The notes beneath the pieces were generated by a model. It searched no databases. It was given only the letters and a program-made list of their open reading frames with translations, and was not told the origin of the DNA. A stretch of 64,000 bases of DNA from Sternotherus odoratus (lineage: Eukaryota > Chordata > Testudines > Kinosternidae), in assembly GCA_032164245.1 (NCBI GenBank), contig JAVMKO010000001.1:75761892-75825891 (forward strand). Reading direction: 5' to 3'. This document shows, one piece after another, positions 23,970 to 34,531 of the stretch. The position numbers were made by a program, and so were the translations under genes. The first letter of the stretch is position 1. The number at the start of each line of letters is the position of its first letter.

Positions 23970-25551
23970 GTCTGGGGGATCAGGGACAGGAGGAGTCGTA
24001 TGCCACATACCACATCTAACTGGAAAACTATAGTTTGTTTACGAAATAAAAGAAAAAACTCATTGACCATCTGATACAATGACATTACCATTGTGCAAAG
24101 TGTGAAAGGGGGTGAGATACCAGGGAGGGCGTTGGACAGCATGTGCACACACATACGCACCCAGACACCCCTCCCTTCTCACACAGGCTCACTCTACCTC
24201 GTCACTCCTAATCAGGACCACATATAAAGAGAAGAAAAGCATTGCTCTTCTGAGGCAATGGCTGATTTGGCGTGTTCTTCCAAGAGGAACTGGACACTTA
24301 TTGTGAATTCCAGCCTTGCCCCCTTCAGCCCACCCCCACCCCCATCCAACACACAAAAGAAAAAACCCAGCAACCACAGAACCAAAGCAAGTAGTGCTAA
24401 ATGGCTCATTGGTTACTATGGCAACCTGCTCCACTCCGCTCCAGCTGCTTATCCCACGGTCCCTCTGTCACCCTATTTTTAACTTGAAATGAAAGAATGA
24501 GCGAAGTGGGTGGCTTTTTTTTTTCTTAAGACATACGCAACCATATCTTTAAAATAACAAATTAAGGCTCACTGGTGAGGCCACCGGTGGGATTCCTCAG
24601 ACCTGACGCAAGACTTGACTTCTTCTTTGCCAGTGACACGCCCAGTGGAGCAAGCACGTTGCTGTTTCTCCCACAGCTGATGGAAGTAGTCAGGAGACGC
24701 GCCTGAACAGAGCGCTAAGTCCAGAAAATTTCCTGATGTTTTAGGAAAGGCTTGGGAGGGAAATAAAAATACTACTGCAGCCCTAAACACTGAGGTAATT
24801 GTTGTAGCTGCTGTGATATTTTTCTAACTCTACTATAGATAATTTTAGTTGCCTTCTTTTCTTTTCTTTTTTCTTTTCTTTTTTTTTTAAATAAGGGAGA
24901 CAGGTAGCTCTCAAAAACATCCTTTTCCCCTTCAAGTGCATAGTTTGGACTTTCCTACTGTGCCCTGTATTAAAGAAATTCAAAGGCATCCACCTAGATA
25001 ATTGGAACAAATTGCTTATCCTTCTTTAGATACAGAACAGAAAATCCGAAGAACTGATTTATTTTAAAAGGCAGTCTTTAGAAAACAGACAGTCAACCCA
25101 GCTTTCAGACAGCGCTCTTCTTAACATGCTGTAATGCAGAGCACGTCTGCAGGCTTAATTAGACAGAAGTGCAAATCAGAACATTTGCAATAACAAAGTA
25201 ACATCTTTTGCCTATACGTTTAACCAGTAGGACACTTGGAACCAAATTCCAGAGGTTCCAGAAGTAGTTTAGCTAGTGGACTTCAGTTTAGCTCCTGTGT
25301 ACATTCTGGCAACCAAATTATCAGTTGCTGGATTCTCAGTCTAACACTAGGAAAATCTATACCTAACATACAGTAATGGGTTTGGTTAAACATTCAGGGC
25401 AAATGTAAAACGTAATTGAGTTCTTTATGGAATAGCTGAAACAATCGGGCCATGCTCCCAAAACACAGACTATGTGCAGGACTGGATTAATAGTGAGCCA
25501 TGCAGCCTAAGAGAGGATTCCACTGTAATCTGATAAATTTATGGGTGTGGG
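23970..25551. other. Unannotated; possible regulatory texture
   Basis: No gene recognised. Contains an RFX-type site at 24412-24425 and an AT-rich block at 25060-25210 (AACATGCTGTAATGCAGAGC, GCTTAATTAGACAG) that looks like conserved non-coding DNA. A CT-rich run lies at 24855-24890. Confidence 0.35.
24412..24425 (+). promoter_or_regulatory. Near-palindromic X-box (RFX) motif
   Basis: GTTACTATGGCAAC matches the RFX consensus GTTGCCATGGCAAC at 12 of 14 positions, with the full two half-sites and 2-bp spacer. X-boxes mark promoters of ciliary genes and RFX enhancers. No coding exon is seen next to it. Confidence 0.4.
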
Positions 25552-26345
25552 ATTCATAGAATTATAGAAATGTAGGACTGGAAGGATCCTCAAGAGGTCA
25601 TCTAGTCCAGTGCCCTGCACTGAGGTAGGACTAAGTATTAAATAAACCAGACCTAACAGTTGTTTGTCTAACCTGTTCTTAAAAGCCTCCAATGTTGCTA
25701 TTCCACAACCTCCCTAAGTAACTTGTTCCAGTGCTTAACTACCCTTACAGTTAGGAAGTTTTTCCTCATGTCTAATCTAAATGCTCCATTGCTCCTTTGT
25801 TCTGTCTTCAGTGGTTAAGGAGAACAATTTATCACCCTCCTCTTTATAACAACCTTCTATGGACTTGAACACTGTAATCATGTCCCCCCGCCCCCAGTCT
25901 TCTCTTCTTCAGATTAAATAACCCAGTTTTTAAAAAAACTTTCCTCAAATGTTACATTTTCTAGACCTTTATTCACATTTGTTGTGCTCCTCTGGGCTTT
26001 CTCCAATTTGTCCATATCATCCCTGCAATGTAGGGCCATGAACTGGATCCAGTACTCCAGATAAAACCTTATCAGTGCTGAGTAGAGTTGGAAGAATTAC
26101 TTCTCCTGTCTTGCTTATAATACTCCTCTAATACATCCCAGAACAATGTTCTTTTCTTTTTTTCCCCAACAGTTTTCCCTGTTGACTCCTATTTAGTTTG
26201 TGATCCACTATAACCCCCAGATCCTTTTCTGCAGTACTGCTTCCTGGGCAATCGCTTCCCATTTGCACTTGATTATTCCTTCCCAAGTGTAGTAATTTGC
26301 ATTTCTCCTTGTCCTGTCTGAAGCAAGTCACATTCCTGGCTAGCT
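25552..26345 (-). mobile_element. CR1 LINE fragment
   Basis: On the minus strand this ends with the CR1 3' region (GAGGATCCTTCCAGTCCTAC, end at 25552) and upstream encodes the segment KCKLLHLGRNNQVQMGSDC and EKDLGVIVDHKLNRSQQ of ORF2. Several stops and indels separate these parts. Minus-strand sequence above 26345 in the same frame does not look like CR1. Confidence 0.9.
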
Positions 26346-27117
26346 GTTCATATATAAAAAGAATAATATTATAATGTGCAGCAGAAGAGCTCTCATGGGA
26401 ATGTCTCTGGAGTTTATATTTCCAAAGATGGTAGTGGTCTCCTTTTGCCTCTTCAGAGTGAGTTGCCTGACTACAATGGTGTCCCTTAGTTCTGTCCTTC
26501 TGAAGTGGGTATATCAAAATATTGTGTGAAAAAGCTATTTTGGGGGTAATTTCCAGTCCATCCAAATCCATGAAGTTCTAGAAATCTTGCTAGGAATCTT
26601 GTTCTACTCAATTTCCTTTCTTAAACCCCAGGCCAAAGAGATTCATCTGAACTCATATAAACATCTACATTTGTAATGCTTATTCAAATGAACCACTAAA
26701 ATGTCTGATGTTTGCCCTCACTACTACTGCTAGCAGAGATGTGGTGGTCTGCCTTTGTTCCATCCATTTTCATTTGCTACCAAGAGAAGGAATATTAATG
26801 TGTACCTCTACTTACAAAGTTAGGCTTCTCATTTTGGAACTGTGATCTGGTTGGGGTAGGAGAACAAGGAATACATCAGTGAACTTTAACAATGCTAATT
26901 CATGACAAAGGCAGCACTGGTGAAGTGAGATGATTTACTAGTTTAAGAATCATATTTGCAGTCTCTGAAAACACAGGTTTGAATCCTGGCAAGGATTTAC
27001 TCTTCTGCTATATATAAAAATGGAGTTCTACACACTATACTGTGTGGGAGACTTTAGAAAAATGTATAACATCTAAATAGATTTTATCAATTCTATGCCA
27101 CTTTGTGTAGCAGAATT
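26346..27117. other. Unannotated; faint tRNA-like SINE
   Basis: Near 26930-27000 ACAGGTTTGAATCCTGGCAA resembles a B-box-containing SINE head. The A-box side is poor. No gene seen. Confidence 0.3.
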
Positions 27118-27600
27118 AACAGAATTACCATACTGGATGAGACCCATGGTCCATGTAGTATAAAAACCTGTTTCCAACACTGACAACACCAGATGCTTCA
27201 GAGGAAGATGCAAGAAACCTCTGAGTGCCAAGTAGTCTAGATATTGGCTTAAACCCTGAAGGGTAAGGATTAATATCACTTCCAAAATTGTTAGCATTAA
27301 CAGTTATAATTCTGCATTTTTTCATTAGCCATAAAAATATCCAATCCCTTTCTGAATCTTCCTTGGTCCTTGGTCTCAATGACATCCTGGAGCAGTGAGT
27401 TCCACAGTTTAATTACACCTTGTGTGAAAAGATTTCCTTTTGTCTGTTTTGAATTTGCCACCTTTTAACTTCATTGAATTTCTCCTTGTTCTTGTCTTAT
27501 GAGACAGGGAGAACAGGAGCTCCTGCTCCAGCTACTCTAAACCATTCATTATTTTACATACTTTACCACGTCCCTTCTTATTAATGTGGTTGCTTACCAC
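27118..27600 (-). mobile_element. CR1-like LINE fragment, second subfamily
   Basis: Contains, read on the plus strand, CATACTGGATGAGACCCATGG, GAGTTCCACAGTTTAATTAC and TGTGTGAAAAGATTTCCTTTT in the order known for the minus strand of a common CR1 subfamily of turtles and crocodilians. Highly diverged, no intact frame. Confidence 0.75.
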
Positions 27601-28850
27601 AGTTACCTTGCACAGTGCACTCGGGGGCCTTATTAGTCCACTATAAAACACCTGCATTGGCAGGAAATAAAACATTCATCTTATTACCCTCATCTTGGTA
27701 GCCTGAGCTATGTCCACGCAGAAATGGCATCAGAGTGAAAACCCTACAACAGAAAACAATAGAAAGGGAACTCAAAAATCTTCTCCTTAACGTCCCAATG
27801 GAATAGAGATCACTTCCAAAAGAAAAAGAAATGGGGGGGTGGGGAGCAGAGAATGCCAGGGGGAGATGTACAGTAAGCCTGAGCCCAGAGGAAGGCCTTT
27901 CTTGAGGGAACACTTGGCACACATGGCCTCCAACCTATGAAAAAGAGATGTGAGGGAGAGGAGATAGTCAGGAATTCCAAAAGCAGAGGTGACCTGTAGG
28001 ACAACATCAGGGTGAGTCCATGGTACGGAGAGAGAGAAACAGGCCAGGATAGAAGTTGAGGCAGAGGTTCTTGAGGAGCAGCAGCTTATTTTTAAATGGG
28101 CAATAGATGTCTGAAGAGAAAATAAACAACCACACACACTCTCACCTGGTTTTGTAGTCAGGCAGCAAGCCTGGCTCAAAGTGTGACAAGAAAGTCAGTA
28201 ATCTGATCTCACCACAGAGACCAGGTACAGAGGCTATTATCCAAGTCAGAGGCCACATAATAGCGCCAATAAAACCATGGGTGAATATTCAAATTTTAGG
28301 TGTGATTGGTCAGATAAGTTACATGGTGATGTTTCTGTTCCCTGAGCGCACCAAACACGTCCAACTAAAATATTTGTGTGTGTAATTTTAAAATTCCATT
28401 TTTGCAAATACTCATGTGCAACTTTGATGTTTGCTTTTTGTAACCTTGTGTGCCAGTAAAACTCAGTCCCTTGAATACTAATGGAAACTAAGCCATGGCG
28501 GAAGCAAACTGATTTTTAAAAAACTCAACTATTTTCACAACTTTTCGCAATATTTATCCAGCCCGACTCAAACTTTCAGAAAACTGCCTTCAAGGCATCA
28601 GAGTAAAACAAGAGACTACCCATCAAGCTGTGCCACTGCACAGACGGCAAAGTCTGAGACCTTTATTAAATGATCCTGAGAGGTTGTAAGAGATCTCACC
28701 ATAGCACAAGCTCTCATAATAAGGTGTCCAGACTACTCATCTTTAAGTCAACAGTCGGAGATCCATGACAAACAGGTGGCTTGAATTCTGTAAACTGTTA
28801 CAAGAATTTTGCTGGGTAGGACTCTCCTGCCTCACCCCCTTATGACCTAG
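27601..28850. other. Unannotated stretch
   Basis: No gene recognised. The minus-strand frame at 27787-28179 (130 codons, Ser/Leu-rich) has no splice context. Confidence 0.4.
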
Positions 28851-29259
28851 TGTAGCACTACAAGTACTCCCTGCCTCCGTTTCCTTTCTCACAAGGGCCT
28901 CGTAAGAATTCCACACAGTCCACACAGGTTCAAGGCACAATTCCCTTGCTGGGTTTCTACTTTAATAAATAAAATAAACTTGACATAAAGTCTCTTCCCT
29001 TGGGCTCAGAGGGTTGGGCCTGTGGCCTCTGGGAGCCCCTCTCCCTTAAGAAAGCTTCTCCCTGAGAGAGCACCTCCATGCAAATAAGCCCCGAGGGCCT
29101 TTTTCCAGGCCCAGGTGCTCATTATTCAATTAACTGCCTAGATAGGCCCATTGCCCTTAAATTAGCTCCTCAAATGTAGCCTGGGCTCACACGTCTGTTA
29201 AAGTATCAGAGGTGTAGCTGTGTTTGTCACGTCTGTTAAAGTAGCTAGCAACCACGACA
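28851..29259 (-). repeat. 3' LTR of the 28.9-35.3 kb element
   Basis: On the minus strand it starts TGTCGTGG and ends GTGCTACA, i.e. TGT...ACA. It shares ordered blocks with 34532-35315: CCCAGTTTCC/CTCCGTTTCC, CACAGTCCA, the TTTATTAAA region and TGCTCATTATTCAATTAACT. A 22-bp retroposon stub (29206-29227) lies inside it. Confidence 0.65.
29190..29243 (-). mobile_element. 22-bp retroposon stub with 16-bp duplication
   Basis: CACGTCTGTTAAAGTA occurs at 29190-29205 and again, perfectly, at 29228-29243. The 22 bases between them, on the minus strand, end GCTACACCTCTGA, the 3' end of the inverted-dimer retroposon family seen at 5459, 47505 and 60716. This fits an extremely 5'-truncated LINE-type insertion. 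Confidence 0.75.
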
Positions 29260-29283
29260 TACTTCCCCCTCCCCCCCACCTGA
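29260..29283 (-). promoter_or_regulatory. Polypurine tract of the LTR element
   Basis: On the minus strand GTGGGGGGGAGGGGGAAGTA sits directly upstream of the TGTC start of the 3' LTR, where plus-strand DNA priming would begin. Confidence 0.6.
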
Positions 29284-29799
29284 GCCAACCTAAACCAAAA
29301 GGTAGCTGTCACAATGACTAATGCTTCCTTATGTTGAGCAGCAACCAGGAAATCTACTAGTTCTCAGTAAACTATGGCATGACCAGGTCTTGGGTTCCAC
29401 TATGTTGTAAGTGTGTCCTTCACTGTATACATTCCTCTGTAGTTCACCACTTGCTATACTCCCTGAATGACTAGTATCCCAGCTACGTCCGTAGTGGTCA
29501 ACAGCACAGAGCTTTCACCACGGCTGTACTGACTCCTCTTGGAAGGGAATCTCCCTGGGTACAAATATAAGCACAGCCATCAGAATTAAAAATGTCTCTG
29601 TCCAAATTCGACTTCCTTTCAGGGCTTCTGAATACGAGGACTGGATCACTCAGCAGCACCCATTGCTGCTCTTCCTGGACCCACAGTACCTTCTGAATGA
29701 TGTTCTGGACCATACACTATCTGAGTGTTCCTCTTTCCTTGGGACAGACCCCTTCTTTTTAGCAGCTTGGCCTTGCAGCTTGTAAGAGTGGGGTACCCC
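29284..29799. other. Interior of LTR element or flank of nested LTR
   Basis: No convincing coding signal. It may be internal sequence of the host element or an extension of the nested LTR, whose left end I could not place. Confidence 0.3.
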
Positions 29800-30538
29800 A
29801 GCCTCTGTGCTCTCGAGTACAAAGACTGGGACTCTTTTTTTAGCCAATCCACTCAATTTAGCAGCTTCCCAGCCAAATTAAGTCCCTACACCCCGAGAAA
29901 CCTCCCTTTTACCAGTGGGGTTCTTGGGGAACCACGGCTGCCACCATCCGGGTGTACTTCCCAAAACCTTGGAGGGGCCCCCGGACTTCCCCAAAACCCT
30001 AACTCTGTCCCTCTCCCTGAGAGCCAGAGTCAGACACCTGGAGGCTGCTTCCCCTCCCCCTTCACTCTTCCCAGCTGAAGGCAGAGACAGACTCCTTTCC
30101 TTAGCTGATAACCTGAGCTGATTCCTTTACCTACCCTCCTCCCCCCACCTCCTCTCTTCCCAGTGAAGAGAGAGAGATACCTTAAGGGAATTAAACCAAA
30201 CGTTTTATAACTAAAAGATTTAATACAGAAAGAGAATAAAACAGAGATACAGTACACTTCACAATCTGGGGTTCCCTAACTCCCCTCTAAAAAGGACCGA
30301 GACACCCCAAAAAGGCACAGGCTTATAATATTAAAGATCACTTACAATCAGTTAAGTAGAAATATAAGAGAAGAGTAGAGTCATCTTAATAGCCAAAGAT
30401 GCTCCAAGACCCGTTTCCAGCTACATGGCAAACAAAACGAAACTGAACTAAAAACTCCTCCCTCCCTTATGGCAGGAAGATCTTACTCTCTTGTTCTCAG
30501 ATAAAATTAACCCTCTCCAGCCCTTTACACTTATGACA
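29800..30538 (-). mobile_element. Nested LTR (same family as 61420-62132)
   Basis: Minus-strand LTR starting TGTCATAAGTGTAAAGGGC at 30538. It shares ordered blocks with 61420-62132: CTTATGACA, the AAAAGRTTTAATA polyadenylation region, TGCCACCAT and CCTTGGAG. Left end uncertain. It lies inside the interior of the 28.9-35.3 kb element. Confidence 0.65.
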
Positions 30539-30559
30539 CAGCTTCATCATGATCCCATG

Positions 30560-31402
30560 TATTTAGACCCATGGCAGGGCAGCTCTTAGCTTCAGCGGGC
30601 TGATGTCCCTCCTTGCTCAATCAGTCTTCCTGTTGCAGTGGCCTCACCGCCACACAGTTCCAGCTCTTTATCTTTAGCCAAGTTGGACTTCAACCCTGGC
30701 TGGACCTTAAGCAGGTTCTGGAGTTTAGTCAGCTTCTTCCCCCATCTCCTTTTCAACACCGAGGCAGGTCAGCTCCTGCTCCTGCTCCACCACTAGCAAT
30801 ACAATTCTTTCCCATGAGCCCACAATTCTTCCAGCTCCTGCTGGTACTCAGTCATCTAAGTCTGCGGCTCCAGGATTTCAGCCCAGTTCCTATCAGCAGT
30901 CACAGCCTTTTCCTCCAGCTTGTTCTGGTCTGTTATTGCAGAGGTCTGTGGTGTAGCTGAGAGGGCTACTGCTGTTATCACAGCTTCTGATCTGCATGGG
31001 ATCTTAGTGTTTACACCACAGGACACCCAGTCCTTGTCAAACCACTGACTGTTCCTCTTGGAAGGCCTTTCTGGAAGCTTAGTGTGTCAGTCAGGCCCCT
31101 TGTAACAATACAAGCTTCCCACTACCCCATTTCTCTGCTCACCATCTTATTGCAAGTCTCTACACATGCTTCTGCTGCCTGATCTTGTATTCCTATGCAG
31201 TCCTGGGCCACTTTTCCTTGCAACCCACCCTCTTCTGCTGGAGTGTGTAGGGCTGTTACCTCAATGGCCACTTCCTGATGGTTTTAGTCTCCAGCTCCTT
31301 TTCTACCTTGGTAACCTGCAACTTCCTGTTTCAGCAGGGCTGCACAGAGCTCTTCGTTTTTTTCAGCAGGACTGCGTGGAGTATAAAGTAGCCTAAAACT
31401 AC
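30560..31402 (-). pseudogene. Coiled-coil-like remnant, distal part
   Basis: Minus-strand runs of charged, heptad-like sequence broken by stops and frameshifts: QNKLEEKAVTADRNWAEILE at about 30926-30868, MTEYQQELEEL further on, KSNLAKDKELE at about 30690-30660, and QVTKVEKELETKT near 31310. They look like one long coiled-coil protein, heavily decayed. I do not recognise it. It is downstream of the myosin-like part in the same orientation, so it may be the continuation. Confidence 0.4.
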
Positions 31403-32140
31403 TGTTTACCTGTAAGGGGTTAAGCTAAAGGTAACCTGAGAGGGGGATAGGGACCAATAGGAACCCAAAATGTTAATTAACCTTAAAAATAAAAAAAAAG
31501 TTTTAGTTTCGGTTTATCTCTTTCCTTCTGTTCTTCTCCGGCTATGGAATGAACCACACCTATGTCTTTTACTTTACCTATCTATAATCTTTTAACAAGT
31601 TAAGTTTAGCAGTAAGTAAATTGTATGCTTAAATTGTATTACTTAATAAATTATTCAGTGTAAAATTTAGCTGTGTTTTTATACTGTTAAGCTTCAGCAA
31701 AAAAACCAAAACCCTAGGGAGGGGTCAGTCCTTTGTAATGCAAGTGGGTTTTTTCTATTAATTTCTGTACAAGGAATTTATTCCTTTCTTTTTTTAAAAA
31801 AATTAAACTCTTTCTTTTAAAAATCTGACTGCTTGTTTTCCATTGTGTACAATCCTGGTTTTGAATCGGGCACAAATCAGGCAAGGGTTTGTCTCTCAAG
31901 CAGTCTCCCAGGGAGGAAATCAGTTTAAGGTTTTCGGGGAAAGGGAAGGAGGGGTTCCAAACTCCCCAAATAAGTTTGGTGGTGGCAGTGGACAAAATCC
32001 AAACACAGTAAAAGTTGTGTTCTGGGGGAAACATTTTAACCTAAGCTGGTAAAATAAGCTTGGGGGGGAGTTATTTCTTTTTTTCATGCGGGTCCCCACA
32101 TCTTTACCCTAGAGTTCAGAGTGGGAAGGCAATCCTAACA
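31403..32140 (+). mobile_element. Solo LTR-like insertion in the interior
   Basis: Starts TGTTTACCTGTAAGGGGTTA, ends CAATCCTAACA, 738 bp, with AATAAATTATTCAGTG in the middle. Text such as GACTGCTTGTTTTCCATTGT and CAGGCAAGGGTTTGTCTCTC matches an LTR family I associate with turtles. It interrupts the minus-strand coiled-coil remnant. No clear duplication at the ends. Confidence 0.6.
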
Positions 32141-32430
32141 GACTGCATGGAGGTTTTTGGAGGCCCAAGACAAAATCTGAAACTGAGGCCCCCCCCCTTC
32201 CAAAAAAAAGCCCCAGGGATGAAAAAACATTGAGTGGGGGCCCTGCGGGAGATGGGAGGGGGTTGGAGAGTGAGTCCATCACACATTCATCCCAGAGCAG
32301 CAGCTCCAGTTCATTGGGGTTTGGCCCAGCTCCCGGCTCCCCTCTCCAGGCATCACAGCGTGACACACATGGGGTCACAGAGCCAGACCTGAGTGGCACT
32401 GCAACCCTGTGTGCCAGGTCACACCACCAC
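32141..32430. mobile_element. GC-rich interspersed repeat next to nested LTR
   Basis: GGAGGCCCAAGACAAAATCT followed by a C-run and A-run resembles a repeat fragment of turtles. It has no coding look and separates two parts of the coiled-coil remnant. Confidence 0.35.
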
Positions 32431-32494
32431 TCGATTTGGAGAGCCTTTCAAATGGAGAACTCAGGGCAACCTCCCTTTTTGCCCTTCCCCCACC

Positions 32495-32804
32495 TCAGAC
32501 TGCCCTCCGTTGCTCTGCTCAAAGCCAGGGTCTCTCTCTCCTGCTCCTGTATTTCTAGTTCAGTAGGTTCCTACTTGTCCTTGGAGTAGGTAAGCATTTT
32601 CAGAACAAGCAGATATTCCAACTCCTTCTCCCTGTCTGTTAGGTTGGAAACCTCTTTCTCTGAGTTTTCGTTTAACTTGACTCCTTCACACATCTGCTAC
32701 TCGAAGCAATTCTTTTCATCCTCCATCTTTTCCACTTTGGTAATGAGGATCAGTTTCTGGCATGTTTCTTCATGCAGTAACTGCTTCAGTTGGGCTCCCA
32801 GGTC
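32495..32804 (-). pseudogene. Myosin-II-tail-like coiled-coil remnant
   Basis: From 32804 downward one frame reads DLGAQLKQLLHEETCQKLI, then LITKVEKMEDEKNCFE, an in-frame TAG at 32697-32699, then EKEVSNLTDREKELEYLL to a second TAG at 32571. Class II myosin heavy chain tails (non-muscle/smooth) carry the pattern LLxEETxQKLxLxTKxxxxEDEKNxF at one place in the rod; about 17 of 26 positions agree with my memory of it. A further piece near 32556-32502 reads EQERETLALSRATEG, like the later EKETKALSLARALEE segment, so an internal deletion may lie between. Alternatives: cingulin or another myosin-tail-like coiled coil. Decayed, no introns visible in the stretch. Confidence 0.45.
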
Positions 32805-32939
32805 CACCAATTTATATGACTTGCCTTCCAATGGGCTCAGCTGTCCTGAGCCACTCTTCAAGTTCACTTACTGCTCTGTCTCTTCCTTCCCTGTGTGTCC
32901 TTCCCTGTATTTCTTCCTTCCTTTGCCAGGCAGAGGCAT

Positions 32940-33390
32940 AGTCAGGGCTGGTGCAAGGATATTTCACACCCGAGGCGAAACTTCCACTTTGCACAGCCCA
33001 CCCCCACCCCGTCTGGAGAGCTCTGCAGCAGCTCCCCCTAGCTCACCTCCGCTCCGCTCCTTCCCTGAGCACGCCGCCAACGCTCCACTTCTCCCGCCTC
33101 CCAGGCTTGTGGCGCCAATCAACTGATTGGCGGGCAAGCCTGGGAGAGGAGGAGAAGCAGAGAGGAGGCGGCGTGCTCAGGGGAGGAGGCAGAGCGGAGG
33201 TGAGCTAGGGCGGAGAGCGGTTCCCTGCACACACACACACACACACGTTACTTGCTGTGAGCAGCCCTCCCCATGCCTCAGCTCACCTCCACTCCACCAC
33301 CTCCCCTGAGCACGCTTTTTGGCTTCCCCAACCACTTGGCGCCCAAGGCAGCCACCTAGTTCACCTATTGGTTGCACCGACCCTGGGCAT
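32940..33390. mobile_element. Palindromic GC-rich repeat
   Basis: Bounded roughly by GGTGCAAGGATATTTCACAC and GGTTGCACCGACCCTGG. Contains a long inverted repeat, 33039-33121 against 33124-33207, centred at CCAATCA-AC-TGATTGG. Arms share AGCTCACCTCCGCTCC, GAGCACGCCGCC and CCCAGGCTTG. An (AC)n run at 33229-33246 lies after the palindrome. Inserted in the interior of the LTR element. Confidence 0.6.
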
Positions 33391-33410
33391 AGTAATCTCA
33401 TTGGCCAGGC

Positions 33411-33670
33411 TCACACATTTGCCCACTTTGCCCTTTCAAAGTCCACTTCTATTTGTCTGGTTTGTGCCTGGTCTGCAGTCAGCCCCTTCACAGCCTGGAG
33501 TATTTCCATCTCACTTCTTGGATTTGGGTCTCCTGAATCTTTTTCTGGCAGCTGGTAGAAAGCCTCCACCTGGCCAGGCAGTTTATAGAATTGTTTGACA
33601 GCCACATTACAGGTTTTGTTACCAGTATTCCCCCGGCCCTCCAGATCGCTTGAATCAAGTGCCATCTTTT
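33411..33670 (-). pseudogene. Internal coding-like remnant of LTR element
   Basis: An open minus-strand frame includes KQFYKLPGQVEAFYQLPEK, RSEMEILQAVKGLTADQ and IEVDFERAKWANV. Charged and helix-prone, lying between the knuckle region and the myosin-like part. Not recognised; could be gag or captured sequence. Confidence 0.35.
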
Positions 33671-33995
33671 TTCTGGCCTGCTTAATCCCAGAATCCTGTT
33701 GTCCCTAAGGAAAGTTGGTTGAACTCTTCTTGAGTGGAACTCATTGTGATCCCTGGGTCTGTCCTGGTCCCTTTACCAAATTATTCAAGTCCCACAAGCT
33801 ATCGCCCCCTAAGACTTAAAGTGGTGTCAGGGTGCCTCCTCTCCCAAAGGGAACTTGGAATCCAGGGCTGTCCTCCTACCATTAATTTTACATTCCTGGG
33901 TTTATTCCTGGACTATTGCATATTCACCTATTCTTCTTGGCTCGCACGTCCTCATAATTATAGTCCATCCTCCCAAAGTAGAAATTTCTAGCAAG

Positions 33996-34037
33996 GCAAC
34001 ACCATTCAATGTGTCCATTCTCCCCACAAGCAAAATA
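33996..34037 (-). pseudogene. Decayed CCHC zinc knuckle 2 (gag nucleocapsid-like)
   Basis: Reads YFACGENGHIEWCC: C-x4-H-x4-C with the usual aromatic and glycines, but Tyr where the first Cys of C-x2-C-x4-H-x4-C belongs. Lies in a different frame from knuckle 1, so at least one frameshift separates them. Confidence 0.55.
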
Positions 34038-34219
34038 GACTGGCCTGCAGCATCTCTCTTCCTTGCCCCAAACTGGGTCCCCACAGTCCTTTGTTCAGAT
34101 GACACAATAGCTTGGGCCCCAGGAGTCTACAGCAGAGTGTTTTTGACAGCCTGATTCTCCCTGGTTTCTTTGGTGCTCAATGCAACCAGGCCAGCCTTAC
34201 AATCATTGTTCACATAGAG

Positions 34220-34261
34220 GCAAACCAATCCTGCATGTCCCATTTCTTCACAGTCAATACT
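34220..34261 (-). pseudogene. Decayed CCHC zinc knuckle 1 (gag nucleocapsid-like)
   Basis: Reads SIDCEEMGHAGLVC: C-x4-H-x4-C spacing is exact, with Ser at the first Cys position. Such knuckles bind RNA in the Gag of LTR retroelements. Two in the same orientation, each with one ligand lost, support a gag origin for this interior. Confidence 0.5.
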
Positions 34262-34324
34262 TACTGCAAGTCAGGCCTTGTGCCTTCTTTCTTTTCAGTG
34301 GCAATGATGATCAACTCTTTCCTA

Positions 34325-34483
34325 TTACAGAGCCTCCTCAACAGGCTTCTGCTGCTGCTCCTTTGCCATTCCCCAGACCTGGAGTTGGAACTCCCACAGC
34401 CATGGCTGCCTCTCCATATACTGACATGGGAGGGTAAATATCACCCAGATGAGGAAGATCTCTATGTCATGCTGCTCAGTCAT
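34325..34483 (-). pseudogene. Gag-like N-terminal fragment
   Basis: From an ATG about 50 bases past the primer-binding sequence, 52 codons begin MTEQHDIEIFLIW and include ERQPWLWEFQLQVWG and AKEQQQK before TAA TAG. The D-x-E-x-F-L start and spaced Trp residues recall the capsid (SCAN-like) start of Ty3-type Gag. The match is loose and the frame is closed early. Confidence 0.4.
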
Positions 34484-34511
34484 CTCTCCTTGATGGGAGA
34501 GGAGGTCTCAG

Positions 34512-34531
34512 AATCCCACTGCTAGTACCAG
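34512..34531 (-). promoter_or_regulatory. Primer-binding site of the LTR element
   Basis: Two bases inside the 5' LTR, the minus strand reads TGGTACTAGCAGTGGGA. The leading TGG and the position fit pairing with a tRNA 3' CCA end. The tRNA was not identified. Confidence 0.55.

Noticed and set aside
26128..26571. 147-codon minus-strand frame taken as one gene
   Set aside because: Its C-terminal part is CR1 ORF2; the N-terminal part is unrelated sequence fused by chance.
32230..33300. Plus-strand frames of 85-160 codons in the LTR element
   Set aside because: They are antisense to the coiled-coil remnant or cross nested repeat boundaries.
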